Source: Lysobacter sp. Root916
GTDB lineage: Bacteria > Pseudomonadota > Gammaproteobacteria > Xanthomonadales > Xanthomonadaceae
DNA length: 64,000 bases
NCBI RefSeq assembly: GCF_001429785.1
Contig: NZ_LMJF01000011.1
Span: 58,385-122,384 of the forward strand
Direction: 5' to 3'
Part shown: one piece after another, positions 17,495 through 26,902 of the stretch
Position numbering within the stretch: position 1 is the stretch's first letter
Layout: each line of letters begins with the position of its first letter
Made by a program: the position numbers and the translations under genes
The notes under the pieces: model-generated
What the model saw: only the letters and a program-made list of their open reading frames with translations
Database searches by the model: none
Told to the model about the DNA's origin: nothing

Positions 17495-17983
17495 TTAATG
17501 TACCGGTTCGGGCTCGTCCTCGAACATCTGGGTCTCCATCCAGGCGTAGGCCGCTTCCGACCCGGGCTGGTTGAACAGCACCATCAGCACGACCCATTTG
17601 AGGTCGTCCAGATCGAGCTCGTCCTGATCCAGCGCCATCGCGCGGTCCAGCACCAGTTCGCGCTGGTCGGCGTCGAGGATGCCGTGCTGTTCCAGGAACA
17701 TCAGGAAACCGCGGCATTCGACATCGAGCTTGTCCAGCTCGGGGCCGAAGTAGATGCGGGTCGGGCCGTTCGCGCGCGGCGCGCTGACGCCCGGCCGCTG
17801 TTGGGCCAGCGCATCGAGCCACTCGAAGGCTTTGTTGATTTCGGCGGGACTGAAACCGGCCTGGCCCAATTCGTCGAACAGGGGGCCGCTGCGGAGCGAA
17901 TCGCGGTCGCGGACCAGGTCCGCATCGTCGGTGAAGTAATGCTCGAACAGGTACAGCAGGACGTCCAGGATGCTCTCTTTCAT
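17495..17983 (-). CDS. smg: Smg family protein (DUF494)
   Basis: 162 residues, an acidic, mostly helical protein with the family opening [17 protein letters not shown] and the C-terminal [20 protein letters not shown] 17983 follows GAGGGAA; seven in-frame codons upstream are excluded because all Smg proteins start MKE. Smg lies beside dprA in many proteobacteria, as here. Its function is not established; a link to DNA processing is inferred only from that adjacency. Confidence 0.92.
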   Translation of the reverse strand: MKESILDVLLYLFEHYFTDDADLVRDRDSLRSGPLFDELGQAGFSPAEINKAFEWLDALAQQRPGVSAPRANGPTRIYFGPELDKLDVECRGFLMFLEQHGILDADQRELVLDRAMALDQDELDLDDLKWVVLMVLFNQPGSEAAYAWMETQMFEDEPEPVH

Positions 17984-18061
17984 TTCCCTCGGCCTGCGCC
18001 GCATGCGGCGCGGTGGGTCCGGAGTGGCTGACGACCGCTGGGCCCCTGCACAGAGAGTGGC

Positions 18062-19204
18062 TCAGCGGTTGCGGAAGTAACGGCCGTGTTGCGCCGCTAC
18101 GCGACCCTCAAGCTCCATGAGCAGCAGCATGGAGGACAGTACGGCAGGCGTCAATCCGGTCCGCTCGACCAGGCGATCCATACCGGTGGGGTCGTGGCCG
18201 AGCGCGTTCCACAAGGACTGGTAGTCGCGATCATCGAGGCGTTCATCCTGAACGGGCCTCGTGACGAGCGTGTGGCCGCACTGTATGGGGGCGTTCAGAC
18301 GCAGCCGCAAGTCGGCGGCCAGCTCCTGGGCCAGCGGCGCCAGGGCGACGGTCAGTTCCGCCGCGCTTTCGACCAGGGCGGCGCCGTCGCGGATCAGGCG
18401 ATGGCAGCCGCGCGCGAGCGGGTTGTGGATGGAGCCGGGCAAGGCGAACACCTCGCGCCCGGCCTCGGCGGCCAGACGCGCGGTGATCAGCGCGCCGGAG
18501 CGTTCGGCCGCCTCGACCACCAGCGTGCCCAGGCTGAGGCCGGCGATGATGCGATTGCGCGAGGGGAAGTGCGAAGGCCGGCCCTGGGTGCCCGGCAGGT
18601 GTTCGCTGACCACCGCCCCGACCTCGGCGATGCGCGCGTGCAGGGCGGTATTGGCGCGCGGATAGGTCAGGTCGGGCCCGGTGCCGAGCACGGCCACGGT
18701 CAGCCCGCCCGCGTCCAGCGCGGCCTGGTGCGCGGCGGCGTCGATGCCGGCCGCGAGCCCGCTGGTCACGCCCAGGCCGGCGCCGGCGAACGCGCGCGCG
18801 AAGTCCGCGGCGTTGTCGCGCCCGCCCGGGGTGGGTGCGCGGCTGCCGACCACGGCCACGGCCGGGTGCCACAGGCGGACCGGATCGCCGGCCACGAACA
18901 GGGCCAGCGGCGGATTCGGCGCGCGCCGCAACAGCGCGGGGTAGTCCGGATGCCGCCAGCCGAGCAGGTGGTGGCCGGGCCGGTCCAGCCAGGCCTGGGC
19001 GCGCGCCGACACGGCCGCGTCCGGGGCCTGCAGGGCCGCGATCTGGGCCGGGTCCAGCCCGGCCTGGCGCCAGGCCGCGGGGCCAGCCGCGAGCGCGGCG
19101 GCGGGGCTGGCATGGCCCTCCAGCAGGGTCCGGCGCGGCGCGCAGGGGCCGTCGGCAGCGACGAGGGCGATCAGGGCGTGGCGGTCGGCGGCGGTTTCGG
19201 GCAT
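18062..19204 (-). CDS. dprA: DNA-processing protein DprA
   Basis: 380 residues. A degenerate SAM-like N-terminus, then the Rossmann-like DprA core (about 75-285): VAVVGSRAPTPGG, VTSGLAAGIDAAAHQAAL, SEHLPGTQ, FPSRNRIIAGLS, AERSGALITARLA, VFALPGSI, GCHRLIRDGA. A C-terminal winged-helix domain (about 310-380) is present. DprA loads RecA onto incoming single-stranded DNA during natural transformation. ATG 19204 is the conserved start position; upstream in-frame codons lack family similarity. It sits between the LysM gene and smg on the same strand. Confidence 0.95.
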   Translation of the reverse strand: MPETAADRHALIALVAADGPCAPRRTLLEGHASPAAALAAGPAAWRQAGLDPAQIAALQAPDAAVSARAQAWLDRPGHHLLGWRHPDYPALLRRAPNPPLALFVAGDPVRLWHPAVAVVGSRAPTPGGRDNAADFARAFAGAGLGVTSGLAAGIDAAAHQAALDAGGLTVAVLGTGPDLTYPRANTALHARIAEVGAVVSEHLPGTQGRPSHFPSRNRIIAGLSLGTLVVEAAERSGALITARLAAEAGREVFALPGSIHNPLARGCHRLIRDGAALVESAAELTVALAPLAQELAADLRLRLNAPIQCGHTLVTRPVQDERLDDRDYQSLWNALGHDPTGMDRLVERTGLTPAVLSSMLLLMELEGRVAAQHGRYFRNR

Positions 19205-19295
19205 GCGCACAGCCTGGCCCGGAAACGACGACGGCGCCCTAGGGCGCCGTCGCTGCTTGCTGTAGGAAAACGCCCCGGCCTGCGGGGCGCCCCGA

Positions 19296-20468
19296 TCAGT
19301 ACGGGGCGTCCGGATGCTTGAGCTCGTAGCCGACCCGGGTCGGGCGCACGCCTTCCATGACCAGGCCATAGCTGACCTTGTCGAAGGTGCGGAAGATCAT
19401 CACGTGGCCGGCGTACTCGTCGGGCACGCGCACCTTGTTGGCGCGGCCGACGGTGTCCTCGGAGCGCTCCGCGCCGACCTTGACCCGGTCGACCACGTTG
19501 CGGCCGACACGCCAGGTCGACAGCACGGTGCCGTTATCGATGCCGTCCAGACGGCCCACCGACAGGGCGACCACGTCGCGCGCGCCGCCGCTGGTGAGCT
19601 GGTCGGCCACCGCCAGGACGCGGGCGTGACCGTACTGGAGCTCCTGCTTCGGCGGGTGCGGGAAGAACTGCAGGTCGTAAGGCTGAGCTTCGACCGGGAT
19701 CAGACGGTCGCCGACCCGGACTTCGCGGCCGGCATCGTCGATCACCAGCGTGCTGGCGCCGACGCCGCCGACTTCGCCGCGGCTCACGGTGCCCGTGGTC
19801 AGCTGCATCAGCTCGTAACCGAGCAGATCGCCGCGGCCCTGGGGCAGGGTGGAGTCGGTCCACAGGGCCTGAAACCCGGGCGGGTTGCGGCCGTTGAAGT
19901 CCAACTCGTGGCTGCGCAGGGTGGTGACGCGACCGTTCACGTCGCAGCACTTTTCCTTGGTGAGGCGGGTGTAGCGCTGGGTCGGGCGGACCACGGCGTA
20001 ACGCTGCCCGGCCTCAGCGCCTGCCAAGCCCTTGATGTAGGCGACCTGGCCTTGGGAGCCGCGCAGGCGGTCCTCTTCCAGGCTGACCACATAGGGCAGC
20101 TGTTCGAAGCTGTCGACCACGCGCAGGTTCTTCAGGAACGGCTCGACCTGATCCAGCGGGATGCCGGTGACCGGGGCTTCCTGGCGCGGACCGGGCTGCA
20201 CGCCCAGGCGGTCCAGGTAGGCCAGCGAGATCACGTCGCCCGGGTAGATCAGATGCGGATTCTTGATCTGCGGGTTGGCCTGCCAGATTTCCGGCCACAG
20301 CCACGGACGCTTAAGGAAACGACCGGCGATGTCCCACAGGGTATCGCCCCGCTTGACTACGTAGGTGTCGGGGTGACCGCCCTGCATCTCCGCCGCGAGG
20401 GCGTAGGTGGCGATCGTCAGCAACGCGGCGGTTGCAACCGCGCGGAATGGTTTAAACATGGCGGCCAT
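19296..20468 (-). CDS. LysM domain protein, exported
   Basis: 390 residues. The signal peptide (about 1-26, ending ALAA) precedes one LysM domain (about 36-83: YVVKRGDTLWDIAGRFLKRP ... NPHLIYPGDVISL), which binds peptidoglycan. The remaining ~300 residues have no recognised enzyme motif but are conserved beside dprA and def in Xanthomonadaceae, as far as I recall. Two starts are possible (20468 and 20459, MFKPF); AGGTAG lies upstream of both. Divergent from def across a 152-bp gap with a candidate promoter. A periplasmic wall-associated role is inferred. Confidence 0.88.
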   Translation of the reverse strand: MAAMFKPFRAVATAALLTIATYALAAEMQGGHPDTYVVKRGDTLWDIAGRFLKRPWLWPEIWQANPQIKNPHLIYPGDVISLAYLDRLGVQPGPRQEAPVTGIPLDQVEPFLKNLRVVDSFEQLPYVVSLEEDRLRGSQGQVAYIKGLAGAEAGQRYAVVRPTQRYTRLTKEKCCDVNGRVTTLRSHELDFNGRNPPGFQALWTDSTLPQGRGDLLGYELMQLTTGTVSRGEVGGVGASTLVIDDAGREVRVGDRLIPVEAQPYDLQFFPHPPKQELQYGHARVLAVADQLTSGGARDVVALSVGRLDGIDNGTVLSTWRVGRNVVDRVKVGAERSEDTVGRANKVRVPDEYAGHVMIFRTFDKVSYGLVMEGVRPTRVGYELKHPDAPY

Positions 20469-20511
20469 CTACCTGATTCCCCTTGCAGGTTTGCCCTTTG
20501 CGGGCCTCGGA

Positions 20512-20542
20512 ACTATAGCCCAGAAGAACCCCGTGCTTGCAA
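20512..20542 (-). promoter_or_regulatory. Candidate sigma70 promoter for the LysM-dprA-smg row
   Basis: On the minus strand, TTGCAA (20542-20537) and TATAGT (20517-20512) are 19 bp apart, 44 bp ahead of the LysM start. The -10 is good; the spacer is long. The TTGCAA lies inside a GCTTGCAAGC palindrome. Confidence 0.4.
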
Positions 20543-20565
20543 GCTTTCGAGGCCCAAAACGGGGT

Positions 20566-20571
20566 TACAAT
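20566..20571 (+). promoter_or_regulatory. Candidate -10 box for def
   Basis: TACAAT is 49 bp ahead of the def ATG, in GGGGTTACAATCCCC. No convincing -35 is present at the right distance (CTTTCG at 16 bp), so the assignment is tentative. Confidence 0.3.
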
Positions 20572-20620
20572 CCCCTTCTTGCTTGTGTATGTGACCAACG
20601 CCCCCATTTTTTTCGACGCT

Positions 20621-21142
20621 ATGTCTCTGTTGCCGATCCTTGAATTTCCCGACCCGCGGCTGCGCACCAAAGCCGTGCCCGTCGACCCCGCCCGTGTCAC
20701 CGAGCCGGCGTTCCAGACGCTGCTCGACGACATGTTCGAGACCATGTACGAGGCCCCGGGCATCGGTCTGGCGGCCAGCCAGGTCGACGTGCACCAGCGC
20801 TTCATGGTGATAGACGTGTCCGAGGAGCACGACCGGCCGTTGGTCTTCATCAACCCCGAAATCGTGGCCAAGGCCGGCGAGCAGGTCTACCAGGAAGGCT
20901 GCCTGTCGGTGCCCGGCATCTTCGCCGACGTGACCCGCGCCAACGAGATCACGGTGCGCGCGATCGGCCGCGACGGCCAGCCCTTCGAGCTGCAGATCGA
21001 CGGCTTGCTCGCGGTCTGCATCCAGCACGAGATGGACCACCTCGACGGCAAGCTGTTCGTCGACTACCTCTCGCCGCTGAAGCGCGAGATGGTGCGCAAG
21101 AAGCTGGCCAAGCAGCGCAAGCTCGCCGGCGACGCGGCGTAA
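20621..21142 (+). CDS. def: Peptide deformylase
   Basis: 173 residues. The three family motifs are intact: GIGLAASQ (47-54), EGCLSVPG with metal ligand C94, and QHEMDHLDG with H136, catalytic E137 and H140. It removes the formyl group from nascent proteins. ATG 20621 ([15 protein letters not shown]) is the family start. The longer in-frame reading begins inside the promoter region. It leads the def-fmt-rsmB row. Confidence 0.97.
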   Translation: MSLLPILEFPDPRLRTKAVPVDPARVTEPAFQTLLDDMFETMYEAPGIGLAASQVDVHQRFMVIDVSEEHDRPLVFINPEIVAKAGEQVYQEGCLSVPGIFADVTRANEITVRAIGRDGQPFELQIDGLLAVCIQHEMDHLDGKLFVDYLSPLKREMVRKKLAKQRKLAGDAA

Positions 21143-21356
21143 AGGCCGCTCGCGCGGCGAACCCGCCGCGCGCCGCGCCGATCGCCTGCCGACGGCGCTA
21201 ACACGATGCCGCATGTCGCCCGCAGCGTGGGCGGCCTGTCGCGTTTCCCGCATTCGCTCTGCGCGCGGCGCGCAACGCGCCCGCCGCAAACGGCATGCTA
21301 GTCCCCGGACCTCCGCCGCACGGACGCGTCCGTAATCCCGCTTCCGGAGTTTGCGC

Positions 21357-22286
21357 ATGTCCCTGAGGATCGTCTTCGCCGGTACGCCCGATTTCGCCGT
21401 GCCCAGCCTGCGCGCCGCCGCGCAGCGCAACGAAGTCGTGGCCGTGTACACCCAGCCCGATCGCCCGGCCGGGCGCGGGCGCGAGCTCACGCCCTCGCCG
21501 GTCAAGCGCGAGGCGCTGTTGCGCGGCATCCCGGTGCTGCAACCGGAGAACTTCAAGGCCGCGATCTCGCGCAAGGCGCTGCGCGCGCTGGAGCCCGATC
21601 TGATGATCGTGGTCGCCTACGGCCTGATCCTGCCGCAGTCGGTGCTCGACATTCCCGTCCGCGGCTGCTGGAACGTGCATGCCTCGCTGCTGCCGCGGTG
21701 GCGCGGCGCCGCGCCGATCCAGCGCGCGATCGAGGCCGGCGACCGCGAGACCGGCGTGTGCCTGATGCAGATGGAAAAGGGCCTGGATTCCGGCCCGGTG
21801 CTGCTGGCGCAGACCACCGAAATCGGCGAGCAGGAAACCGGCGGCCAGTTGCACGACCGCCTGGCCGAACTCGGCGCGCAAGCGATCCGCGACGGTCTGG
21901 GCCTGCTGCGCGCGGACCTGTACCCGCGTCCCTGGGCGCAGCCCGAGGAGGGCGTGACCTACGCCCACAAGCTGGACAAGGCCGAAGCGCGACTGGATTG
22001 GAGCCAGCCCGCGATCGCGCTGGCGGCCAAGGTGCGCGCCTTCAATCCCTGGCCGATGGCCGAGGCGGTGCTGGCCGGCGAGCGCGTGCGCCTGCACGGC
22101 GCGGTCGCGCTGGCGCTGGACCACGGCGCCGATCCGGGCACGGTGCTGCAGGCCGGCCGCGACGGCATCGACGTCGCCTGCGGCGAAGGCGCGCTGCGCA
22201 TCCGCGTGCTGCAGCGCGACGGCGGCAAGGCCATCACCGCCGCCGACTACCTCAACGGTCGCCGCGACCTGGCGGTCGGCGCGTGA
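21357..22286 (+). CDS. fmt: Methionyl-tRNA formyltransferase
   Basis: 309 residues. The formyltransferase core has N106 and H108 ([16 protein letters not shown]) and D144 (EKGLDSGPV); the C-terminal OB-like tRNA-binding domain follows (about 205-305). ATG 21357 has GGAG seven bases upstream; a TTG six bases earlier is the alternative. It overlaps rsmB by 4 bases. It formylates Met-tRNAfMet, the substrate counterpart to def, which lies 214 bp upstream. That gap holds only a GCGCGGCG/CGCCGCGC hairpin (21152-21171). Confidence 0.97.
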   Translation: MSLRIVFAGTPDFAVPSLRAAAQRNEVVAVYTQPDRPAGRGRELTPSPVKREALLRGIPVLQPENFKAAISRKALRALEPDLMIVVAYGLILPQSVLDIPVRGCWNVHASLLPRWRGAAPIQRAIEAGDRETGVCLMQMEKGLDSGPVLLAQTTEIGEQETGGQLHDRLAELGAQAIRDGLGLLRADLYPRPWAQPEEGVTYAHKLDKAEARLDWSQPAIALAAKVRAFNPWPMAEAVLAGERVRLHGAVALALDHGADPGTVLQAGRDGIDVACGEGALRIRVLQRDGGKAITAADYLNGRRDLAVGA

Positions 22287-23584
22287 ACGCCGCCAGCGGC
22301 GCCGAAAGCCGCGCGGTCGCCGCGCGCGTGCTCGATGCGGTGCTGCACCGCGGCCGCTCGCTCAAGCCCGAACTCGCCAACGCGCTGCCCGCACTGAAGG
22401 ACCCGCGCGACCGCGCCCTGGTCGAGGCGATCTGCTTCGCCGTGCTGCGCCGTCCGGCGCGCTACGAGGCCGCGCTCAAGGCCTGGATGCCGCGCCCGCT
22501 GGGCAAGCGCGACAGCGACCTGCGCGCGCTGCTGTTCGTCGGTTTCGCCCAACTCGATCTGGCCCTGCCTGCGCACGCCGCGGTCGCGGCCACGGTCGAC
22601 GCCGCACGCGCGATCGGCCGCAGCCATCAGGCCGGCCTGGTCAACGCGCTGCTGCGGCGCGCGCAACGCGACGGCCTGCCCACGGTCGAGGCGCATGCGC
22701 ATTGGCCGGCCTGGCTGCGCGCGCGCCTGCGCCACGATTGGCCCGAGGACGAGGCCGCGATCCTGGACGCCAGCACCAGCGCGCCGCCGCTGTGGCTGCG
22801 CGTCAATCGCCAGCAGGGCGGGCGCGACGGCTATCGCGCGCGTCTGGACGAAGCCGGCCTGGTCGCGGGCGTCGACGAAGCCTTGGCCGATGCGCTGCGG
22901 CTGGATGAGGCGGTCGCGATCGCCTCGCTGCCTGGATTCGCCGACGGCGCGGTCTCGGTGCAGGACGGCGCCGCGCAACGGGTCGCCGACGCGCTCGCGC
23001 CGCCCGCCGGCGCGCGCGTGCTCGACGCCTGCGCCGCGCCCGGCGGCAAGGCCGCGCATCTGCTCGAACGCGATCCCACGCTGCGCCTCACCGCGCTGGA
23101 CGTGGACGCGGCGCGTTTGAACACGGTGCGCAGCGGCTTGGCGCGCTTGCGCCTGGGCGCGGATGCGCGTCTGCTCGCGGCCGACGCGTCGGATCTGGCC
23201 GCCTGGTGGGACGGGACGCCGTTCGATGCGGTGCTGTTGGACGCGCCGTGTTCCGCCACCGGTATCGTGCGGCGCCAGCCCGATGTGCTGATGCACCGGC
23301 GCGAAACCGACATCGCGGCGGTGACGGCGGTGCAGGCGCGTCTGCTCGATGCGCTGTGGCGGACTGTGGCGCCTGGCGGCGTGCTGCTTTACGCGACCTG
23401 CTCGATCCTGAAGCAAGAGAACGAGGATCAGGTGCGCGCGTTCCTGGCGCGGACGGACGATGCGCAGGCCGAGGCCTTGGATGCGAGCTACGGGCGCGAT
23501 TGCGAAGTCGGTCGGCAACGGCTACCTGGGGAGTTGGGCTACGACGGCTTCTTCTATTCGCGCTTGAGGAAGGCCGCGCGGTAG
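22283..23584 (+). CDS. rsmB: 16S rRNA (cytosine(967)-C(5))-methyltransferase
   Basis: 433 residues: N-terminal NusB-like RNA-binding domain (about 1-135), then a Rossmann methyltransferase domain with SAM motif [17 protein letters not shown], the base-release cysteine in [11 protein letters not shown] and the catalytic cysteine in [14 protein letters not shown] 22283 overlaps the fmt stop (GTGA), giving translational coupling. It methylates C967 of 16S rRNA. The gene closes the def-fmt-rsmB row; a long repeat field follows. Confidence 0.95.
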   Translation: MNAASGAESRAVAARVLDAVLHRGRSLKPELANALPALKDPRDRALVEAICFAVLRRPARYEAALKAWMPRPLGKRDSDLRALLFVGFAQLDLALPAHAAVAATVDAARAIGRSHQAGLVNALLRRAQRDGLPTVEAHAHWPAWLRARLRHDWPEDEAAILDASTSAPPLWLRVNRQQGGRDGYRARLDEAGLVAGVDEALADALRLDEAVAIASLPGFADGAVSVQDGAAQRVADALAPPAGARVLDACAAPGGKAAHLLERDPTLRLTALDVDAARLNTVRSGLARLRLGADARLLAADASDLAAWWDGTPFDAVLLDAPCSATGIVRRQPDVLMHRRETDIAAVTAVQARLLDALWRTVAPGGVLLYATCSILKQENEDQVRAFLARTDDAQAEALDASYGRDCEVGRQRLPGELGYDGFFYSRLRKAAR

Positions 23585-23739
23585 CGGCGGGCGTCGCTGC
23601 CCGCTACCGCTGTCCCGAAGTTGTAGCCATCCCGCGCCATCATTCTTGCCTAGGCGTGGATCCCGTTCCGTAGGATGCAGCGCCCACAGGCAAACGGCGT
23701 CGCATATCGACACCTCCTCTCAGGGGCGCTCTCCGTAGA

Positions 23740-23910
23740 AGCGGCGCAAGCCGCGACCGCGAACTCCGGCCACGTTGCTCGTTCCGGGTTGGACCGGCCT
23801 TTTGTGGTAGCGGCGTAAGCCGCGACCGCGAACTCCGGTCGCGTTGCTCGTTCCGGATTGGACCGGCCTTCTGTGGGAGCGGCGTAAGCCGCGATGGCTA
23901 ACTCCGGCTA
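23740..23910. repeat. Three tandem 69-bp repeats with GCGGCGTAAGCCGC hairpin
   Basis: Copies start at 23741, 23810 and 23879. Each has GCGGCG(C/T)AAGCCGCGA followed by ACTCCGG; copies 1 and 2 continue GTTGCTCGTTCCGG and GGACCGGCCTT. Copy 3 decays after 23905. The core is the same dyad element as at 11266 and 26400. It is 156 bp past the rsmB stop. Confidence 0.9.
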
Positions 23911-23959
23911 CAGCGCTGGCTGGGGTTTTGTTGAGATCCGCTGGCATCGGACTTCAGCT

Positions 23960-24400
23960 TTGGATCAAGGGCTTCCGCCTGCTGCGCGTGCGGGTCACTT
24001 TCTCTTGCTCCTAGCTCCCTTCTTTATCAAAGGGTGAAGCCGTGCGGCTTACGAACCGCAGGTTCGTGCGCGACTGAACGCCAACCACTTGCTCTTAGCT
24101 CCTAGCTCTTTAGCTCTTAGCTCCCTCCTTTGGAAAAGGAGGGTTGGGGAGGATTTGCTTTTGCTTTGCTGTCGCTTCTTCTGACCGAAGGTCAACGGCT
24201 TCCGCCTGCTGCGCATGCGGGTCACTTTCTCTTGCTAGCCCAAGAGAAAGTAACCAAAGAGAAGGGCTGGCGTGACCAACCCTCCCTTGCGAGCGCGGAG
24301 CGTTCGCCGGGATTTTTCGAATGGACGTCCCTGTCCATTCGAAAAACGGCGCGCGTCCTGCGCGCCGCCCTTCGGGTCTACGGTTGGTCGGGTGAGTGCG
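23960..24400. repeat. Composite interspersed repeat field with double hairpin
   Basis: GGCTTCCGCCTGCTGCGC followed by TGCGGGTCACTTTCTCTTGCT occurs twice (about 23969 and 24198). Between them are AAGCCGTGCGGCTT and GAACCGCAGGTTC palindromes, an AGCTCTTAGCTCCTAGCTC slippage run (about 24090-24124) and a CTCCTTTGGAAAAGGAGG hairpin. At 24313-24346 is a perfect 14-bp-arm hairpin (TTTTTCGAATGGAC, loop GTCCCT), directly followed by GGCGCGC/GCGCGCC (24348-24366). No coding ORF is credible between 23585 and 24679. Confidence 0.75.
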
Positions 24401-24444
24401 CTGCTTTTGGACTTCAATGCCACGGCCACGGCAACGGCAGGCAC

Positions 24445-24486
24445 AGGTACAGGTACAGGTACAGGTACAGGTACAGGTACAGGTAC
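24445..24486. repeat. Hexanucleotide microsatellite (AGGTAC)7
   Basis: Seven perfect copies of AGGTAC lie about 190 bp ahead of the ArnT-like gene. Each unit contains the palindrome GTAC. Six-base units keep any reading frame. Confidence 0.95.
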
Positions 24487-24679
24487 AGAGCCACAGCCAC
24501 GAGAGTAAGTGCAGGAGTGACGGTGGGGTGCGGTCGCGCTCGCGCTCGCGGGGCTGGGTTCTTGGGGCGTCTGGCAATGGCTGAGACAGCGCGCGGGCCC
24601 CGCGTCCGCCCGCCGAGTCCGCCGGGTCCTGAACGTTTCTCCGACATCCGCCCGCGGCTTCGCGGCTATCATCCCGCGC

Positions 24680-26362
24680 ATGCCGAATTCGACCCGCTCC
24701 CGCGACACTTGGTTGTTCTGGATCATCGCCCTGCTGGTGCTGGGCGCCGGGCTGGGCTTGCGCGATCCCTGGCCGGCCGATGAGCCGCGGTTCACCCTGG
24801 TGGCCAAGCAGATGGTCGAAAGCGGGGACTGGCTGTTCCCGCATCGCGGCGTCGAGTTGTACTCGGATAAGCCGCCCTTGTTCATGTGGTTGCAGGCCGC
24901 GGCCTACACCGTGTTTCGCGATTGGCGGGTAGCCTTCCTGCTGCCGTCGCTGCTGGCCGCGCTGGGTACCTTGTGGTGCGTGGTCGATCTCGGCCGGCGC
25001 CTGTGGACGCGCAAGGTCGGGCTGTACGCGGGCTGGGCGCTGTTGTTCGCGTTCCAATTCACCTGGCAATCCAAGAAGGCCCAGATCGATCCGCTGGTGG
25101 TGTTCTGGATCACCCTGGCCAACTACGGCCTGCTGCGGCACCTGCTGTCCTGGCGCAAGGACGGCGGCGGCGACTGGCGGATGTGGACACTGGCCTGGGC
25201 TGCCGCCGGCCTGGGCACGATCAGCAAGGGCGTGGGCGCGATCGCGCTGCTGATGCTGATACCGGCCGGCATCGCCTCGCTGCGCGGCTGGCGCGTGCGC
25301 GTGCAGGCCGGCAACTGGCGGTTCTGGTTGGGCCCGCTGGCGTTCGTGGCCGCGGCTTGCGTGTGGCTGGTGCCGATGGTGATCGCCGCGACCACCAACG
25401 GTTCGCCCGAATACCGCGCCTATATGGACGACATCCTGCTGCGCCAGACCGCCAAGCGTTACGGCGCGTCCTGGGACCACGGCCAGCCGCCGTGGTACTT
25501 CCTGGAGGTCGTGCTGACCATGTGGCTGCCGACCATGCTGGCGCTGCCCTGGGCGCTGCCGGCGTGGTGGCGCCGCCTGCGCCGGCGCGATCCGCGTTAC
25601 CTGCTGCCGCTGGCCTGGTGGCTGTTGGTGCTGGTGTTCTTCACCCTGCCCAACGGCAAGCGCGACATGTACATCCTGCCGGCGCTGCCGATGGTGTGCC
25701 TGGCGCTGGCGCCGCTGCTGCCGGGCATCGTGCGCAAGCTGTGGCCGCGCCGCATCGCCGCCGGTTTCAGCTGGCTGTTCGCGCTGGGCCTGTTGGGCCT
25801 GGGCGCGGCGATGTGGTTCGGCAACCCCGGTCTCGAACGCAAGCTGGTCGCCGAGCGCGGCATCGCCGAGGGCGCGCATGCGATGGCGGCCAGCCTGATG
25901 GCGGTCGGCGTGTGGGGCTTGGCCAGCCTACTGTGGTTCGGTCCCAAGCATCCGCTGGCGGCGATGGTGTCGCTGCTGACCGGCCTGTGGGTCGGCTTCG
26001 GCCTGCTGATGGCGCCGCTGCTCAACGACTCCTCGTCCGCGCGCGGCCTGATGACCGAGGTCGGTCAGAAGATCGGACCGAACGCGGAGCTGGCCCTGGT
26101 CGCCTGGCGCGAACAGAACCTGCTGATGGCCGACCGCCCGGCCACCACCTTCGGCTTCAAGCTCGACTTCAAGGAGCAGATGCGCCGTGGCCTGGCCTGG
26201 CAGGCGCAGCGCCCGGACTCGCGCTGGCTGCTGGTGCAGGACGTGGCCTTGGATGCCTGCGTGGACGAAACCAAGACCACCCACATGGGCAACGCCAACC
26301 GCCGCGGCTGGACCCTGGTGCCCGGCGCGGCCATCCACGCCTGCGCCATTGATCGCAAATAA
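24680..26362 (+). CDS. ArnT-like glycosyltransferase, family 39/83
   Basis: 560 residues with a dozen hydrophobic helices. The first periplasmic loop has DEPR (PWPADEPRFTLVAKQM) and the second YSDKPPLFMWLQA, both hallmarks of ArnT/PMT-type lipid-linked sugar transferases (GT-C fold). Such enzymes move a sugar from a polyprenyl carrier to lipid A or protein on the periplasmic side. The C-terminal periplasmic domain (about 450-560) is short. ATG 24680 is the natural start. It stands alone on the plus strand, and its 3' end has been copied downstream (see the 230-bp duplication). Whether the sugar is aminoarabinose cannot be told; no arn genes are adjacent. Confidence 0.85.
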   Translation: MPNSTRSRDTWLFWIIALLVLGAGLGLRDPWPADEPRFTLVAKQMVESGDWLFPHRGVELYSDKPPLFMWLQAAAYTVFRDWRVAFLLPSLLAALGTLWCVVDLGRRLWTRKVGLYAGWALLFAFQFTWQSKKAQIDPLVVFWITLANYGLLRHLLSWRKDGGGDWRMWTLAWAAAGLGTISKGVGAIALLMLIPAGIASLRGWRVRVQAGNWRFWLGPLAFVAAACVWLVPMVIAATTNGSPEYRAYMDDILLRQTAKRYGASWDHGQPPWYFLEVVLTMWLPTMLALPWALPAWWRRLRRRDPRYLLPLAWWLLVLVFFTLPNGKRDMYILPALPMVCLALAPLLPGIVRKLWPRRIAAGFSWLFALGLLGLGAAMWFGNPGLERKLVAERGIAEGAHAMAASLMAVGVWGLASLLWFGPKHPLAAMVSLLTGLWVGFGLLMAPLLNDSSSARGLMTEVGQKIGPNAELALVAWREQNLLMADRPATTFGFKLDFKEQMRRGLAWQAQRPDSRWLLVQDVALDACVDETKTTHMGNANRRGWTLVPGAAIHACAIDRK

Positions 26363-26790
26363 GGGGCGGGGTTCTCGCCCTGGCGCGTTGCGTGACCCGG
26401 TGGGAGCGGCGTGAGCCGCGATGAACGGCGGCTATGACGCCAGCCTCGAGCCCGTCTTGTGAAACGCCGTTCGGGCCGGGCTCTCTCGGGGCGAAAGCGC
26501 CGCCTGCGGTGGCATCGCGGCTCACGCCGCTCCCACAGAGAGCCGGCCGCATCGTCGCGCCGATCCACGCTTGCGCTATCGATCGCGAATGAGAGGCGCG
26601 GATTTCCGCCCTCCACAACGACCTGCCCTTGTGGGAGCGGCGTAAGCCGCGATGAGCTGTGGTAACGACGATAGTCGCGAATCCGTTTCGCGAAACGGGT
26701 CCAGCATGGTCTCGCGCTTGGGACAAATTCGCCGCCTGCGGCGGCATCGCGGCTCACGCCGCTCCCACAGAAAGCTGGCCGTAGGATGCG
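26333..26790. repeat. Diverged ~230-bp tandem duplication including the 3' end of the upstream gene
   Basis: Copy 1 begins in the last codons of the ArnT-like gene (ATCCACGCCTGCGCC at 26333) and copy 2 at 26563 (ATCCACGCTTGCGCT), each running on through a stop codon, a GTGGGAGCGGCG(T)AAGCCGCGATG element (26400, 26631) and its inverse (CATCGCGGCTCACGCCGC; about 26513 and 26745). The gene-free stretch 26363-26902 is otherwise filled by a GTAGGATGCGGTGAGCC element at about 26781. Confidence 0.8.
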
Positions 26791-26902
26791 GTGAGCCGGA
26801 GGTGAACCGCATCGTCGCGCCGAACCGAATACCCGCGCCGCCATGGCCATCGTCGCGCGCTGTTGTCGGCGCCGGCAAGAACGGTGCTGGCCTACGTTCG
26901 CG

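Noticed and set aside
24130-24783. Proteins read through the repeat field
   Set aside because: They translate known-type interspersed repeats and the hexamer tract; composition is not that of real genes.
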